In this document: positions 20,898 through 32,000 of the stretch, in pieces
Layout of the letters: each line of letters opens with the position of its first letter
Position numbering within the stretch: the first letter of the stretch is position 1
Assembly: GCA_015501075.1 (NCBI GenBank)
Contig: JADNYJ010000225.1
Span: forward strand, 1-57,002
Length of the DNA: 57,002 bases
Reading direction: 5' to 3'
From: Gymnopilus junonius
Lineage: Eukaryota; Basidiomycota; Agaricomycetes; Agaricales; Galerinaceae
Position numbers and translations under genes: made by a program
Notes under the pieces: generated by a model
The model's database searches: none
What the model was told of the DNA's origin: nothing
What the model saw: the letters and a program-made list of their open reading frames with translations, nothing else

Positions 20898-21943
20898 TCA
20901 AGCGACAATACATGATGTCTGCGGTCCTTTGGAAGGCGGAGGCGGAGGAATAACTGATTTAAAAGCGTAAATGTAAGCATGCATTCCATCGCAACGGTCA
21001 AATCCAGAAAGAAAAGACTGACTGGCGACACGCATAGCTTCTTCAAATACATTGTTCACACCTTGGTGGGTGAAAGCTGAACATTCGCAATACTTGTGGG
21101 CACCAATGTCCCTGGCCATCGCATCGCCTTGAGAGAAACTTACGGGCGAAGTACGACTACGAAGAATAATTTCAGGCATCTATTATTTCCTGAGGAGTAA
21201 CACCCACCGATTGGCCAAGGCTTCGACGACTTTGGGATCTTCGCGCAAATCAAGCTTCGTTCCTACGAGTATAATTCCAGCAGATGATGGTGCGCAATAC
21301 ATCAGTTCCGGATGCCACTATCAGCTCGATTAAACCTAAGTGAGGATGCAAAAAATGAATGGGCACAGGCGACGAACATGAGTTCTAACGTTCTCATAAC
21401 TGTCTTGATCGATGAGGGAGAAGCATATAACAAAAACATTTGTTTCCGGGAAGGTCAAGGGACGGAGGCGATGATATTCTGGCCGACCCGCCGTATCGTA
21501 AAGGCTTAGGTTGACAATGGCATTATCCACTGTACGGGGTGCCGTATAGTTGGTGAATACTAGAGTAGCCATGTCTTCAATCCAAAGACCGTAGGAAAGG
21601 ATCGCTCAGACTGCTTACGTGGAAGCTTGTACGGAAGCTTAAACTTATTTTAAATTTACGGAAACATCGAAGCGAAGGGCGCTCACGGGGAAAACTACAT
21701 CGGACGTATACGAGGTGAGAAGGCAAGTCTAGAAAGATAGGTACCGCGAACGTCAGGACGGATCTATTAGCAGGGTGGTCAGGAAAGCGACGGTGAGGAT
21801 ATTTACCTTGCCCACACCGGAGTCGCCCACAATCACCACTGAATATGGTCCCAGATTGTTGTTCAGTAAATTGTATGTATAAATTAAATACACGGCTCAC
21901 CTTTAACTGTCGGATAGTTTCTGGTAGTACGAAATATGTGCAT
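20898..21943 (-). CDS. atypical Rho-family small GTPase with CAAX box
   Basis: Eight exons join in frame to 210 aa: 21943-21901, 21838-21807, 21728-21687, 21637-21619 (19 nt), 21574-21378, 21317-21208, 21156-21023, 20953-20898. Motifs in order: [11 protein letters not shown] + TCLLTSYT (P-loop), LVFTNYT (effector), [14 protein letters not shown] (switch II), [23 protein letters not shown], and the C-terminus [12 protein letters not shown], a CaaX prenylation signal. It should be a membrane-anchored Rac/Rho-type switch. Gly12 is replaced by Ser and Gln61 by Arg, both expected to weaken GTP hydrolysis, so the protein may stay GTP-bound like Rnd proteins. It is the best preserved of the minus-strand array. 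Confidence 0.8.
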
Positions 21944-22274
21944 GTTGAAGTAAAGAGTACAGCCTGTGTGCCATCATCGTTATCACGAAATAAAGAAAGG
22001 GTAGATCTGACTCACCCTGAGTATGTACTCGACGAAACGGCATGCTGTCGTTCAGTAACGATAAAAAAAGGCACCCAATGGTCATATCTCTAGGTCAGGA
22101 ATGACACGGACAGTCTGACAGGTGTCCTTTCCATCATCAAAGTTATTACTCGAAGTATCAGAAAAACGATTCGGATAAGAAGATCAAGGCCAAAAGAAAA
22201 AAATTTTAAAGCCTTGGACTGCCAATAGGATTCACAACTAGAAGGTAACAGAGCCCTCCAGTTTTAAACAGATA
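21944..22274. other. promoter of the Rho-like gene, left flank of copia insertion
   Basis: No gene. The segment ends with the 5-bp target duplication AGATA at 22270-22274, repeated at 28284-28288 beyond the retrotransposon. Confidence 0.5.
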
Positions 22275-22545
22275 TGTTGACTAGACACGGCAAGGCGTGG
22301 TCCTCAGTGTCAGGAAACAAGGGGAATGACAACTTAGTGTATTCACCTAGACACGGCAAGGCGTGCTAGTGAGGAGTTAGCTAGCTACAAGGGAGAAGGT
22401 AACGACAAACTCACGTCCTCAGTGTCAGGAAACAAGGGGAATGACAACTGAGGAAAAGGAAAGGAAAGCGAAGCGTTCTATATAAAAGGGAGAACGCGTA
22501 GCCACGTGATGTAAATGGTGAAGTGACGTCCTGGATAGTCCAACA
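22275..22545 (-). repeat. 3' LTR of copia element
   Basis: 271 bp, TGTTG..CAACA. It contains two internal direct repeats: CTAGACACGGCAAGGCGTG occurs twice, and a block of about 35 bp beginning GTCCTCAGTGTCAGGAAACA occurs twice. A TATATAAAA box lies near 22480 as read on the plus strand; on the element's own strand it reads TTTTATATAG. Confidence 0.95.
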
Positions 22546-22581
22546 CACCCCCAGCAGGACGGAGGGAAACGAAAATAAGAG

Positions 22582-25500
22582 TTAAGAGGTAAGGCGAGGA
22601 GTATCAAGTCCAAGGGCTGAACGGTGGCGCAAAAAGGAGATAGAAGGAAGGGGTTTAGTAAAAATATCTGCAGGCATATCAACAGTGGGAATCCAAATGG
22701 TAGAAAAAGTGCCTTCATTAACATGAGCTCGAATAAAGTGATGGCGAATATCAATATGTTTGGAACGGGCAGAAATGGAAAGTGAATTAGAAAGGGAGCA
22801 GGCAGCCTGGTTATCCGAAAGAATAGGAAAAGGACGAGGAATAGGGAATTTCAATGAAGAAAGAAAAACTCGCAGCCAAAGTGCCTCCTTGAAAGCGTGT
22901 GTCATGGCATAGTATTCAGCCTCAGTCGAGGAAAGAGCAATCGACTTTTGTTTAACAGCAGACCAAGAGACCAAAGAACCTTCAAAGAAAAATGAATAGC
23001 CAGATATGCTCCTCCTATCTGAGGAATCGGATGCCCAGTCTGCGTCAGTGCAACCTACATTCTGTATGTAACCAGCGATTGAGGATGGAAGGGACGATGA
23101 CGGTGCACCAAGGCAAAGTGCGAGCATCCTAGTGCCAGATAGATAACGAAGGACCTGCTTAGCAAGGAGGAAATGCGCGCGAGAGGGCTTTGCATTAAAT
23201 TGTCCCAGCCACATTGCATAATATGCAATGTCGGGGCGAGTAGTAATGGCGAGATAAAGAAGGCAGCCAACCAAGCGCTGATATTTAGGCAAAAGGTCGG
23301 CGTCGCTGACAACTGGAACCGCATTGGGCGCTGGCAGGAATTCTAAGGGTTTAGACGGAAATGGAACAACGGCAGGCTTGCAGTTTGATAAATTCCATTC
23401 GTCCAGGAGCTCCGTGACATAGACATGAGATGAAAGCCAAGTCCGACGGTTAGGACGATCGCGTAAGATGAGAATATTTAAGAACTTCCCGCAAGGGCCC
23501 ATATCAACAATGAGCAAACGACGTTGTAATGTCTTGATGAACCACCCATATAGAGCAAGAGAGTTGGTAATGCCGAGACCATCGTCAACATGAAGGGGAA
23601 CATAAAGGACTAAGTGCGAGCCATCCGCGGGCATTGCGATAGATGGATCAGGGGGAGAAGTCCACTGACCAAAGAAAACCCCATGGTCGACCTCACACCT
23701 AACCATTCCAAGATCGAGGAGTAACGCCATAAAAAGCATATAGAATTCGAAGGCAGACTGGCGAAGACCGTAGAGAGCGACAAGAATTCGAAGAACCTTA
23801 GACGGATCAGCCCCAGAATAGCCAGGATAGAATCGGGCATAGATGGGGTGACGAATCTGCGCATGGAGAAATGCCGTCTTACAATCGAACTGAAAAATTT
23901 CTAGATTCTTGACCGTTGCCCAGGCTAAAAGAATCCGGACGCTCGCCATCTTCGCCACAGGAGCATAAGTTTCGTCAAACTGGCCTGGTCGCTGATTGAA
24001 GCCCTGCGCAACAACCCGGGCTTTCTCCTTGCCAAGAATAATATTGCCGTCAGCATCAGTCTTGTACGCGAAGACCCACTTGAGGCCAATAGTGGAATGG
24101 CCGGCTGGGAGAGTGCAAACCTCAAAAGCTCCCATATCCGAGAGGCTCCGCTCCTCACGCTCCATGGCCGCCTTCCAGGCAGGAGCATCCGGGCGAGCCA
24201 AAGCCTCAGCGTAGGAAACAGGCGGCTTTGAGAGATCAAAAACCTTGGGCTGGCGAGGTGTGAGAGCAGCGAAACAGTGAGCCTGCAGAATCTCAGGCTC
24301 GTGTACCGTAATCTCGTCAGGAGAGAGATCCACAGCGGCAGCGAGAGCAGCATTCACAACACCATCCGCACCCCCATTGACAGGTGCATTCACACCCCCA
24401 TCTGTCATCCGCCGTCCTCCCCCATTCGCAGACATACCCTCACCCCCATCTGCTGCATCCACTAACACCAAATTCTGACGACGTTCACGCTCCAAACGAC
24501 GTTTTTCCTTCAATCGGATAATGTCATCGTAAACATGCCCACCAGAGGTGCGAGTACGGTCACGAATAGCGCGAGGTGAGGAAAGAGAGGTGACTGGTAG
24601 AGAGGACGCATCCAATGGGATCGAACGAGGAACACCAAGGCGACCAGACAAGTCCTCATTGAAGATAACGTCGCGCGAGAAGTGGTACTTCCCTTTTAAA
24701 TCGCGCACCCTCCAGCCGACACGATGCTCCTCATAGCCAACAAATATCGCCTCAAATCGACGAAAGCCCGCCTTCTCCCGAAGCTCCCCAGGGATTGCAA
24801 CGAAGCATTGGCACCCCCATACTCGAAAATGAGAAACGTTAGGCTTTGAGTGAGTAAGGACTTCGAAAGGGGTGATATTGGGAGCCAGGGTTGAAGTCGG
24901 AAGGCGATTGCGAAGGTACTGAGAAGTGAGTACTGCATCACACCAGAACACCATGGGAAGACCCGAGTCAGCGAGAAGGGTTTGTCCGCCCTCCTCTAAG
25001 GTGCGTACATACCGCTCAATCTTCCCAGCCTGGGGATGAGCATATGGCACAGTCTTCTGGATAGCAATGCCCTTACTCGCAAGGTGAGTACCCATCTTCC
25101 CAGCGGTGAGTTCCAAGGCACCGTCGACCCGAATCACCTTCACCTTGCACCCGGTGGAGCGTTCGATGAAAGCTTCCGTACGCTCATAGTTGGAAAAAGC
25201 ATCGCTTTTTAGGCGGAGGCAGGCAGTAAAGCCAACGTTCGAGAAATCGTCGAGTATAACATAGAAATGCTTTTCGCCATGAGGGCCTTGAGTCGGATAC
25301 GGCCCACAGAGATCCATATGAAGTAGCTCTGCAATCTGAGAGGCCCGATTCCCATTGTGAGCATATGGATGCTGAGGACTCTTGCCGATAATACAAGCAA
25401 TGCAATGTTCATGAGCAAAAGGCCCTTGGAAAATAGCCCCCCGGACATAATCCTGGGTGAGAGCCGCCCGAGTCGCATCCTTGCCCAAATGACCAAAGCG

Positions 25501-26214
25501 TCGGTGCCAGAGAGAAGGAGAAAGAGTAATCGAGGGAAACGATATGGCAGGAAAAGCAGATGGCCTGAGGAGGTCGTCGTCAGGCAAGAGGAAATCGCAG
25601 TTAAGCAGAGATAGCCTTCGAATGACAGTCGCACAGAATGCGAAACCAGGAGCCTGAGGGTGATCCATAGGCAAAGAAATACTGGTGGAAGCATCAGGAC
25701 TGAAAGTCACTGTCAACCCATGCTCGTTCAGCGAGCCAACCGAGATGAGATTGATAGGCGCATCAGGTGCATATAGGCAATCACACATCGTGATAATGAT
25801 ATTACCTGGCTGACCTTTCTTGTCGCAATATGGGACCTTGAAAGAAACATGTCCACCCCCATGAGCCTTCATGGAGCCAGAGTTTGCAGTGCCAATAGTT
25901 GTCGCCTTAGATACATCGTAGTCCTGAAAGAGCTTGCGATCGCGCACCAGATGATCTGTACAACCTGTATCCAATGCCGAATTGAATTGACCTTTCAGAG
26001 AAAGAAAAGCCGTTGACTTGAAATCAGCAACAGAAGTGCTCATAAAGGCCATGGGAGGCTCGAGAGAATCACGCGAGGGATAGGCGTCAAGGTTGAAGTT
26101 GTTATTTGGCGCTACGAAAGAAGCTACGGACATATGGGCGGAATGTATCACAGGATTGTCATCTAGGGTGTCTGGAAAGAGAGGTTGATCGTCAGAAGGG
26201 GAGGAGTCGTGCAC
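22582..26214 (-). CDS. pol: copia pol polyprotein (protease, integrase, RT, RNase H)
   Basis: Open frame of 1210 codons. Rough residue positions: aspartic protease near 80 (ALDTGCTDH); GAG-pre-integrase zinc motif near 235-275 (HRRFGHLG..HCIACIIGK); integrase core 290-460 with Asp in HMDLCGP, Asp in IRVDGALE and Glu in QAGKIERYVRTLEEG; reverse transcriptase 700-930 with IFQFDCKTAFLHAQ and catalytic PLHVDDGLG (VDD); RNase H 1050-1190 with TDADWASD, STEAEYYAM, SDNQAA and KHIDIRHHFIR. The first codon of the open frame is GTG, and translation is expected to enter from the gag frame upstream. The pol domains themselves show no stop. Confidence 0.9.
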   Translation of the reverse strand: MHDSSPSDDQPLFPDTLDDNPVIHSAHMSVASFVAPNNNFNLDAYPSRDSLEPPMAFMSTSVADFKSTAFLSLKGQFNSALDTGCTDHLVRDRKLFQDYDVSKATTIGTANSGSMKAHGGGHVSFKVPYCDKKGQPGNIIITMCDCLYAPDAPINLISVGSLNEHGLTVTFSPDASTSISLPMDHPQAPGFAFCATVIRRLSLLNCDFLLPDDDLLRPSAFPAISFPSITLSPSLWHRRFGHLGKDATRAALTQDYVRGAIFQGPFAHEHCIACIIGKSPQHPYAHNGNRASQIAELLHMDLCGPYPTQGPHGEKHFYVILDDFSNVGFTACLRLKSDAFSNYERTEAFIERSTGCKVKVIRVDGALELTAGKMGTHLASKGIAIQKTVPYAHPQAGKIERYVRTLEEGGQTLLADSGLPMVFWCDAVLTSQYLRNRLPTSTLAPNITPFEVLTHSKPNVSHFRVWGCQCFVAIPGELREKAGFRRFEAIFVGYEEHRVGWRVRDLKGKYHFSRDVIFNEDLSGRLGVPRSIPLDASSLPVTSLSSPRAIRDRTRTSGGHVYDDIIRLKEKRRLERERRQNLVLVDAADGGEGMSANGGGRRMTDGGVNAPVNGGADGVVNAALAAAVDLSPDEITVHEPEILQAHCFAALTPRQPKVFDLSKPPVSYAEALARPDAPAWKAAMEREERSLSDMGAFEVCTLPAGHSTIGLKWVFAYKTDADGNIILGKEKARVVAQGFNQRPGQFDETYAPVAKMASVRILLAWATVKNLEIFQFDCKTAFLHAQIRHPIYARFYPGYSGADPSKVLRILVALYGLRQSAFEFYMLFMALLLDLGMVRCEVDHGVFFGQWTSPPDPSIAMPADGSHLVLYVPLHVDDGLGITNSLALYGWFIKTLQRRLLIVDMGPCGKFLNILILRDRPNRRTWLSSHVYVTELLDEWNLSNCKPAVVPFPSKPLEFLPAPNAVPVVSDADLLPKYQRLVGCLLYLAITTRPDIAYYAMWLGQFNAKPSRAHFLLAKQVLRYLSGTRMLALCLGAPSSSLPSSIAGYIQNVGCTDADWASDSSDRRSISGYSFFFEGSLVSWSAVKQKSIALSSTEAEYYAMTHAFKEALWLRVFLSSLKFPIPRPFPILSDNQAACSLSNSLSISARSKHIDIRHHFIRAHVNEGTFSTIWIPTVDMPADIFTKPLPSISFLRHRSALGLDTPRLTS

Positions 26215-28097
26215 GAGACAAATGCATCTTCCATCATCTCCGCGAACATAGCGACAGTCCCTGCCTTATTCCCTTTATAATCCCCACGTCGACCCTCCAT
26301 ACCACCGCCAGGCTGGAAACACGTCGCTGAAATATGGCCAGAACGACCACAGTTGGAACAGTGTAGTGTCGCACGAGTCAGCCGATCCGTGACAGGCAAA
26401 GTCGGTCACGAAGGCACAGCGACAGGAACAGGGATTTGCTGTGGTGTAGGTGCAATAGTGTTCTGTACTGGAGGTGGTGCAGGAAATTGTCAGTGGGGAA
26501 CCGCGGTGCGAGGGGTCTGAGCTTGAGTAGCTGAACGGAAGACTGACTCAAGCTCCAGAGCCAGTTCAGTGACTGCAATAAATGCGTCCATATCGTCAGC
26601 GCTAGCTCCACGAATACGCGAAGTCATTTCGGCGCGAAGAGTGTTGAAGGCCGGTGTCATCGGGAGTCCTCGTACGAAATTCGATATCAGCAGCTTGACG
26701 TTGATAGGAAAACGAGCAGAGTTAAGTCGCGAAACTCCAATGCGCCATTTAGAAACGAATTCCTGAACGCGTCCAGCTGCACAGGTTGAATCGTTCAGAG
26801 ATCGAAAGAGTTCAGATCCATCCGCAAAAGAGCGAAGCCCGAAATACTGGGTAAGGGTAGAATAGACCATACGAGCCGAGCGATTTGCGATGCTAGAGGA
26901 AGGAACAAGGCCACGCGGAGTTACCCCAAGTCTAGACATCAGGACATGTTGAGCGATATTGTCGTCCTCCCACCATTTCCTCGAATCCGCAAACTCTTGA
27001 GGAGATGGCGCCAATGGTAGTGCAGGCTCTGGCAAAGGTACACGATCCGGCCGAGAGGGATCCAGCGGTTCCAAAGGGTCCAGTATATGCCCGAGAAGTC
27101 CCAAAAGTTGCAGGAGCGATGTCACCCCTTCGTCCCAGGCATAGAAGTCAGTTTTGGAATTAAGAACTGGAATATGTGCTACCGAAGGTAAGGTTTTCGA
27201 AACAGGATGAGAAGGAGTAACTAAAGGAGCTGGTGGAGGAGGAACCGAAGGAGCGGGAGGAGGTAAACAATAAACATATTGAATAGGTGGTTGCGGAGGA
27301 AAATGTGGATGATAATTAGGTAACGCAGGAGGAACATATGAAGTGAAAGGAGGGGGCGCAGACATGGGAAACGAAGTCTGCGGGAGAGGGTATGGAGGGT
27401 GTTGTTGATGGGATGGAATCTGAAAATGTGGCTGAATATACGGAATAAAGGGTTGAGGAGCGGACACGGAAGGAAAAGGAGTATTATGATGAACATTTGA
27501 TGGATGGTGAAGTTGAGGGTTATTACTACGATGAAAAGTATCGGAAGGATGAATATATGCGTGATTATAATGGGAATCGTGAGGCAAAGGAACGTTTGGT
27601 AAAGTAAAATGGCCGGAAGTAGGGCCGTTGGGAACAGGGTGGAATAAATCGTCAGACGACGAGGCATGGAAAGGGACCTGGGACTGGGGATCTTCGTCAT
27701 TGGAATGGTTATCGTGATATGGAAGATTACCCCTCGCCGACGCCGGGCGTGATGCCGGGTGTGAGAGTAGGGGTGGATTCCAAGAGGTTCTGTCGTCCAC
27801 TACCTCGGCCGGATTACCGACGGAAGATGAACGCGATCTAGGCATGATAGTAAGCGCGCTCGGAAACCGAAAAAATGGGCTGTCAGAAATATATGCGCGT
27901 CTGGAATATCGAAGACGGGCGTCGGGACCTATCGGAAAGAGAAATAAATTGAGCTGTCTTGTTTCCTGAAAATCGCCAAGTCGGGTCGCAAAGCTAAGCG
28001 GGGCCCATAACCTGTTGACTAGACACGGCAAGGCGTGGTCCTCAGTGTCAGGAAACAAGGGGAATGACAACTTAGTGTATTCACCTAGACACGGCAA
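26163..28097 (-). pseudogene. gag: copia gag with zinc knuckle, interrupted by two UGA codons
   Basis: The gag frame runs from near 28097 (first plausible ATG about 27843, MPRSRSSSVGNPAEV) to 26163. The N-terminal half is Pro/His/Ser-rich. The capsid-like part includes FADSRKWWEDDNIAQHVLMS and FNTLRAEMTSRIRG. The frame is cut by UGA at 26490-26492 and again by UGA at about 26406-26408, then continues to a CCHC zinc knuckle (CSNCGRSGHISATC). After FAEMMEDAFVS the frame ends, and pol resumes in the -1 frame. Both UGA codons are followed by C, a leaky context. I regard them as mutations but cannot exclude readthrough. Confidence 0.75.
27994..28012 (-). other. copia primer-binding site, half-tRNA iMet type
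   Basis: Immediately inside the 5' LTR the element strand reads GGTTATGGGCCCCGCTT. This is complementary to the anticodon stem-loop of initiator tRNA-Met (..GGGCCCAUAACC..) rather than to the tRNA 3' end. Such internal priming from a cleaved initiator tRNA half is known for Drosophila copia. Confidence 0.65.
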
Positions 28098-28283
28098 GGC
28101 GTGCTAGTGAGGAGTTAGCTAGCTACAAGGGAGAAGGTAACGACAAACTCACGTCCTCAGTGTCAGGAAACAAGGGGAATGACAACTGAGGAAAAGGAAA
28201 GGAAAGCGAAGCGTTCTATATAAAAGGGAGAACGCGTAGCCACGTGATGTAAATGGTGAAGTGACGTCCTGGATAGTCCAACA
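28013..28283 (-). repeat. 5' LTR of copia element
   Basis: 271 bp, identical by eye to 22275-22545. Element transcription is expected to start here and proceed leftward. The outer flank AGATA at 28284-28288 is the target duplication. Confidence 0.95.
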
Positions 28284-29032
28284 AGATACCACATAAAAAA
28301 TGCACTAGAACTTGTGTAAATACCTAGATTCCCTACGTATCATAGAACCCGAGCGTGCATATCCCTCAAAGGTGTAAACAAAGTTCAAACTCCAGCAGAT
28401 GTCGGTATGGAAGTCGGTCAATGAGGGCGAGGTAGGGATGATAAACATATCATAACTATCTGACACATAACAAAAGGGGCCCCGAGGTGGAACCGGCGTA
28501 TAACATAACGATATAGTTGCAGGTGGAGGAGGGAAATGAGGAGAGACACGACAATAAAAACTTAGAAAAAGTAGACATTTGGAATCGGAAAGTATTTCAA
28601 GGTTTCTGTTCATATTTCTCATCACATGATGTAGACGCGTCGCGTCGATTACCTTCAGCTTTCCACCCCAAGTTCTCAACTCAAAGCCCAACCTTCAAGT
28701 TTGCTCCAAAGAGTGTTAAACCCGGCGACGCTTAAATCAGAGTCATTGTTCTAATTTATTTAAATAATACAAAAAATATTCTACGTGAGATAAGATATAT
28801 CGAGATGAAAATGCGACGTGTGTAGTAGTAAAATGTGAGCGGATTCCAGAATTGTAAAAGCATAAACGAGCATGCAAAACGAAAAAAAAGCACCCTCCAA
28901 AACCAAAGACCAAAAACAAAAAACAAAATGAAAGACTGAAGCGATGTCTACCTCCCTCCTCCCTCCTCCTTTTTCCCAACATCAACACCCATCCTCAACT
29001 CACAAAAGAAAAAAGAAAAGATCAGACCCAAC
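28284..29032. other. intergenic: 3' flank of the hydrolase gene
   Basis: No coding feature supported. Contains ACGCGTCGCGTCGA next to CTCATCACATGAT (28617-28650), a motif pair that recurs inverted at 43752-43780. Sequence up to about 28.9 kb resembles the 3' flank of the inverted pseudogene copy at 45.9-46.0 kb. Confidence 0.4.
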
Positions 29033-32000
29033 TCAAAGTTTACTCGTCCCCATATACCCACCACCCCCACCCCCACCCCCAAACCCAAACCCAAACCCAC
29101 CTCCGCCCACAAACGGCGCCAGCCGCGTAATCGGCTGCAACTTCCTCTTCAAATCCCTCAAAATCGACGTCTTGGGATGCCATTCCCTAAACGCATCTCT
29201 GAGCTCCGAGATCTCCCGGCCGAAGAAATGCGAGACGCGTTCGTCTGCGATGATGTCTCGGAGGGACCATGGGATCTGGGGTAAGATGCGGAGAGTCAGA
29301 AAAGGCTTGAAAAGAGAGAGGAGGCAGAGAGAAAGGGGCAGGGGGGAGACGGAATGTAAGTAATAAACGTACCTCGTAGTCATTCTGCTCCGAAGCAGCA
29401 TTGAACGGCTCAAGTGCCAACTTGGCATTTTTCGTCATACCCTCATTCGTCAAGAAAAGGTACTTCACAGCCAACCTGTACGTCCAAAACAGCATTTCAT
29501 CAGCCCACTGACATTACAAAAACAAAAAAGTAAAAAAAGCAAAGAGAGGAAGGAAGAAAGAAAGAAAGTCAAGGTGAGAAAAAAAACTCACGAGTACGTC
29601 GCCACCTCCTCATACGCCGTCGAATGTCCAATCCCATTCAACGACCCCGCCGTCGCCTCTGACAAATGCGTGATCAGCCCCGAATCTGACATGCCCGAAT
29701 TCAATATCCTCAGGAGCAACACGAGGAGGTTGGAAAGGAAGTCCGAGGAGCTGCAGGTTAAGCAAGGAAGATTCATGCGTTGTGATAAATTGAGTGTCTT
29801 GAAGGCAAGAGAAGGGCTTACTGATACGCGTCACCATCGATATACAGCGCTCTCAGAATGAGAGGATGCGAAACGGCGGTGAAGAGGCCTGAATAGATCG
29901 GCACGACTTGGTCGTTCAGGGAGGCGATGTACACGATCTTGATCTATACATGACAATGACAAGGTCAACACTAACATTCATACCCGCCACAACGACCAAA
30001 ACAAAAGGCGCGACGTACCCCATGATCCAACACATTCCCTAGAGCCTTGACGTACGCCTTGGACACCGGGCTCTCCGTATTCTAAGCACACACACACAAA
30101 AAGAAAAAAAAGGTTCATCAGTCCAGACCAGACCCCCAAAAAAAAATAAAGAATAAAAAAAGCAGAATAAAAGACACACCTGGAACTCAAACAACTCCCT
30201 CGCAGCCGTATTCTCAAAATACTGCAAATACGGACCCACGAGCGTGCTCGACCTCAAATACCTCAACGGGCCGAGGTGGATCCCGCATTGTGCGAGACAG
30301 CACACGCGTTGGACTTTCCTCCTCCCCTGCCTCGTGGTGTTGTTGCAGATGTCTTGCGAGGGATCGGCGACATGTTCAGCCCCTGACACAGGACTAGCGA
30401 GACCGATAGCGGACGGGAAGGCCTCTGCGCCCATCCCAAGAGGCAAAGGCAAAGGTTGCTCCACACCCACACCCTCACTCTCACCTTCAGACGGCGATTC
30501 CGATGGAGTGGGAGATAAAGTGTCGCTAAGCTCTGTAACGATATGTCCGTCCGCAATGAGCCTATCCAAAAGATGGGTGGACACCACCGAGCCCTGGGAG
30601 TGCGTCGACACAAAGATGGCGTCGGCCAAGTGGAGGTCTGACATCCATTCGGGGTTGGCTTGCAGGTTGGCGTATAATCTATACGTGATGGAAGAGAAAA
30701 GAAAAGAAAAGAAAAGGTCGTCAGCATCTTGGATTGTGTTAGGACAGCGGATTGTGGTAGGACAGCTTGGATAAGGCAACTTGGATAGAGGAAAGAGGCA
30801 TGCATAGAGATGAAGGAGGATGAAGGATGGAGGAAGAAGAAAGAAGAGATAAAACACACCTCTCAACGCGCTTCTCGATCGTCCCCTCACCCTCTAACGG
30901 GATCTTGGTGATCTTCTCAAACTTGACGCTGTACTCTCGCTCAAACTCCAATAGAGCTTGTTCGGTCATATTCGCGAATTTGGTGCTCGTTCCTGTGGGC
31001 TGTGAGGGACGGGAAGGGAAGTTAGTTAGTCAGGGGTATTGGAAGAGACAGAAAGAAAAGGAAGAGGAAGAGGAATAATGAAAAAAAAAACCAAAAACAA
31101 CCCACCTCACCAACCATAGTCCTGATCATCGTCCCCGGGAACCATCCATGCACACCAATGACCACCACCCGCCGACATCCTCTCAGGATATCCTCCATCG
31201 CCCCTCCTTCATCCACACCTTCAGCACCACTTACTCCGCCAGCACTATTCTCACCAACCCCAACAGCACCCCCGACAGCAGCGTCACCCCTGTTAATGGC
31301 AGCCACAGCGTCCTCAAGGACCTTCCAAGCCTTAGGCAGCTCCCTCCCAAACTCAATAAACCTTTCCCTCCGCTCTCTTTCGAGCATCGAGAGTCTACTA
31401 GATCCTTCCTCTGCTGCGCTGGCGGAAGTACTCAAGCTACTCGACCTAGCTCTCTGTTTGCCCTTCCCAGCAGCAGCAGCGCCGGCACCGCCCAGCACAG
31501 ACGCAGAGGACGGCGAAGCCGCACCGGCACCGGCACCGCCCAACAGAACCCCACTCACAAACCTCATCGTCTTGCCAAACAACCCACCCTCCTCTTCTCG
31601 AGCTCGCTTGTGGCCTTTCTCTATTTCCTTCTCCTTCCCCACCCCAGCGCGCACCCGCTTCCTCTTCTCCTCCTCCTCCTCCTCCAAAACCGCCACAAGC
31701 GAAGGCGGAACGACACTCCTCGGCGGGGCATGGAACACGTGTTCCCATGTCGGGAGGACCCAATTGGGAGGAGGCGGCGCTGGGGCTGGGAGAGCTTTCT
31801 TCGATGAGGAAGATCCAACTCCGGATCCGGTGGTCGATGGGGCGGGCGAAGAGGTCCGAGAGGGATTGGGATTGATATTGGCGTCTTTGCTTGATGACGA
31901 CGTGGCACTGGCAATCGTAGTACTAGTAGTAGTCGCAGCACCACTTGTCATCTTGGTCGATACCGTCGTAGTCGTACTAGCCGCATTCACAGCTGTAGAA

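Larger units (their letters stand above)
22275..28283 (-). mobile_element. Ty1/copia LTR retrotransposon, 6009 bp
   Basis: Complete element in minus orientation. Two 271-bp LTRs (22275-22545 and 28013-28283) are identical by eye, begin TGTTG and end CAACA, and are flanked by target duplication AGATA. Internal order is gag, zinc knuckle, protease, integrase, reverse transcriptase, RNase H; integrase before RT defines copia (Pseudoviridae-like) rather than gypsy. A primer-binding site abuts the 5' LTR. The gag-pol frame is broken by two UGA codons and a frame change near 26210, so this copy probably cannot move by itself despite its young LTRs. Confidence 0.95.

Noticed and set aside
28305..28691. 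128-codon minus-strand frame next to the copia LTR
   Set aside because: No domain and no spliceable partner exon; lies in the 3' flank of the hydrolase gene.
28941..29130. C-rich (CCACCC/ACCCAAA) runs resembling a telomere-like repeat
   Set aside because: They encode the Gly/Phe tail of the hydrolase on the minus strand and recur in its inverted copy.
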